In this document: piece by piece, positions 63,989 through 64,000 of the stretch
Layout of the letters: the number at the start of each line of letters is the position of its first letter
Position numbering within the stretch: the first letter of the stretch is position 1
Origin: Lonsdalea britannica
Lineage (GTDB): Bacteria > Pseudomonadota > Gammaproteobacteria > Enterobacterales > Enterobacteriaceae
Length of the DNA stretch: 64,000 nt
Direction: 5' to 3'
Assembly: GCF_002111595.1 (NCBI RefSeq)
Contig: NZ_LUTN01000004.1
Span: 1 to 64,000, forward strand
Notes under the pieces: generated by a model
Told to the model about the DNA's origin: nothing
What the model saw: only the letters and a program-made list of their open reading frames with translations
Databases searched by the model: none
Program-made: the position numbers and the translations under genes

Positions 63989-64000
63989 CGCGGGGTGGAG
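63989..64000 (+). tRNA. Second tRNA-fMet, cut by the window edge
   Basis: CGCGGGGTGGAG repeats the first 12 bases of the preceding initiator tRNA, after a 50-base spacer. It indicates a tandem metZ/W/V-type array. Confidence 0.85.

Overview
The window is chromosomal DNA of an enterobacterial species, most likely a member of the Pectobacteriaceae (Brenneria, Lonsdalea, Dickeya or Pectobacterium-like). The core genes match Escherichia coli families over their full length, and the sRNAs csrB (rsmB in soft-rot bacteria) and gcvB can be read directly. Gene blocks that lie about 60 minutes apart in E. coli are joined here: mltA-csdA-gcvB-gcvA-rlmM-xni-ppnN-syd-csrB-yqcC-truC-yqcA next to yaeH-dapD-glnD-map-rpsB through accA-yaeR-tilS-rof-yaeP-yaeQ, and then mutS.

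Positions 1-19.6 kb are a mosaic accessory island abutting the 5' end of mutS. From the left it holds: the Fe-S cysteine end of a helicase-nuclease; a ubiquitin-like conjugation operon (three-domain multiubiquitin protein, DUF6791-ThiF E1-like enzyme, DUF6527 protein); an HNH nuclease and an unrecognised protein; a replication module (a divergent protein with family A polymerase motifs, a Rep_trans-like rolling-circle initiator, AlpA); a tyrosine recombinase, a RadC-type JAB protein, a papain-like peptidase and a DUF2787 protein; a divergent Mu-type regulator / Ner-like switch; a cassette of small proteins including a stand-alone FtsK-gamma-like domain; an AT-rich Septu-like ATPase + HNH pair; and a P4-type integrase. 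The island looks like a defence and mobility hotspot.

Positions 19.6-24.5 kb hold mutS, two 8-bp tandem-repeat tracts, a shortened NlpE-like lipoprotein, yaeQ, yaeP and rof. From 24.5 to 46 kb runs the minus-strand essential cluster: translation (rpsB, tsf, frr), UMP kinase, isoprenoid synthesis (dxr, uppS), phospholipid synthesis (cdsA), envelope assembly (rseP, bamA, skp), lipid A synthesis (lpxD, fabZ, lpxA, lpxB), rnhB, dnaE, accA, yaeR and tilS. Divergent to it are map, glnD, dapD and yaeH. From 51 to 64 kb come yqcA, truC, yqcC, the csrB sRNA with an upstream UvrY/GacA box, syd, ppnN, xni, rlmM, ygdD, gcvA, the gcvB sRNA, ygdI, the csdA-csdE / tcdA sulfur-transfer genes, mltA, and tandem initiator tRNA-Met genes running off the right edge.

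At least ten frame breaks occur, several in genes that cannot be lost (rpsB, tsf, lpxA). Most are loss of a C from a short C run that lies between G and T. This points to systematic sequencing or assembly error rather than decay, so the broken genes here are annotated as probably intact.
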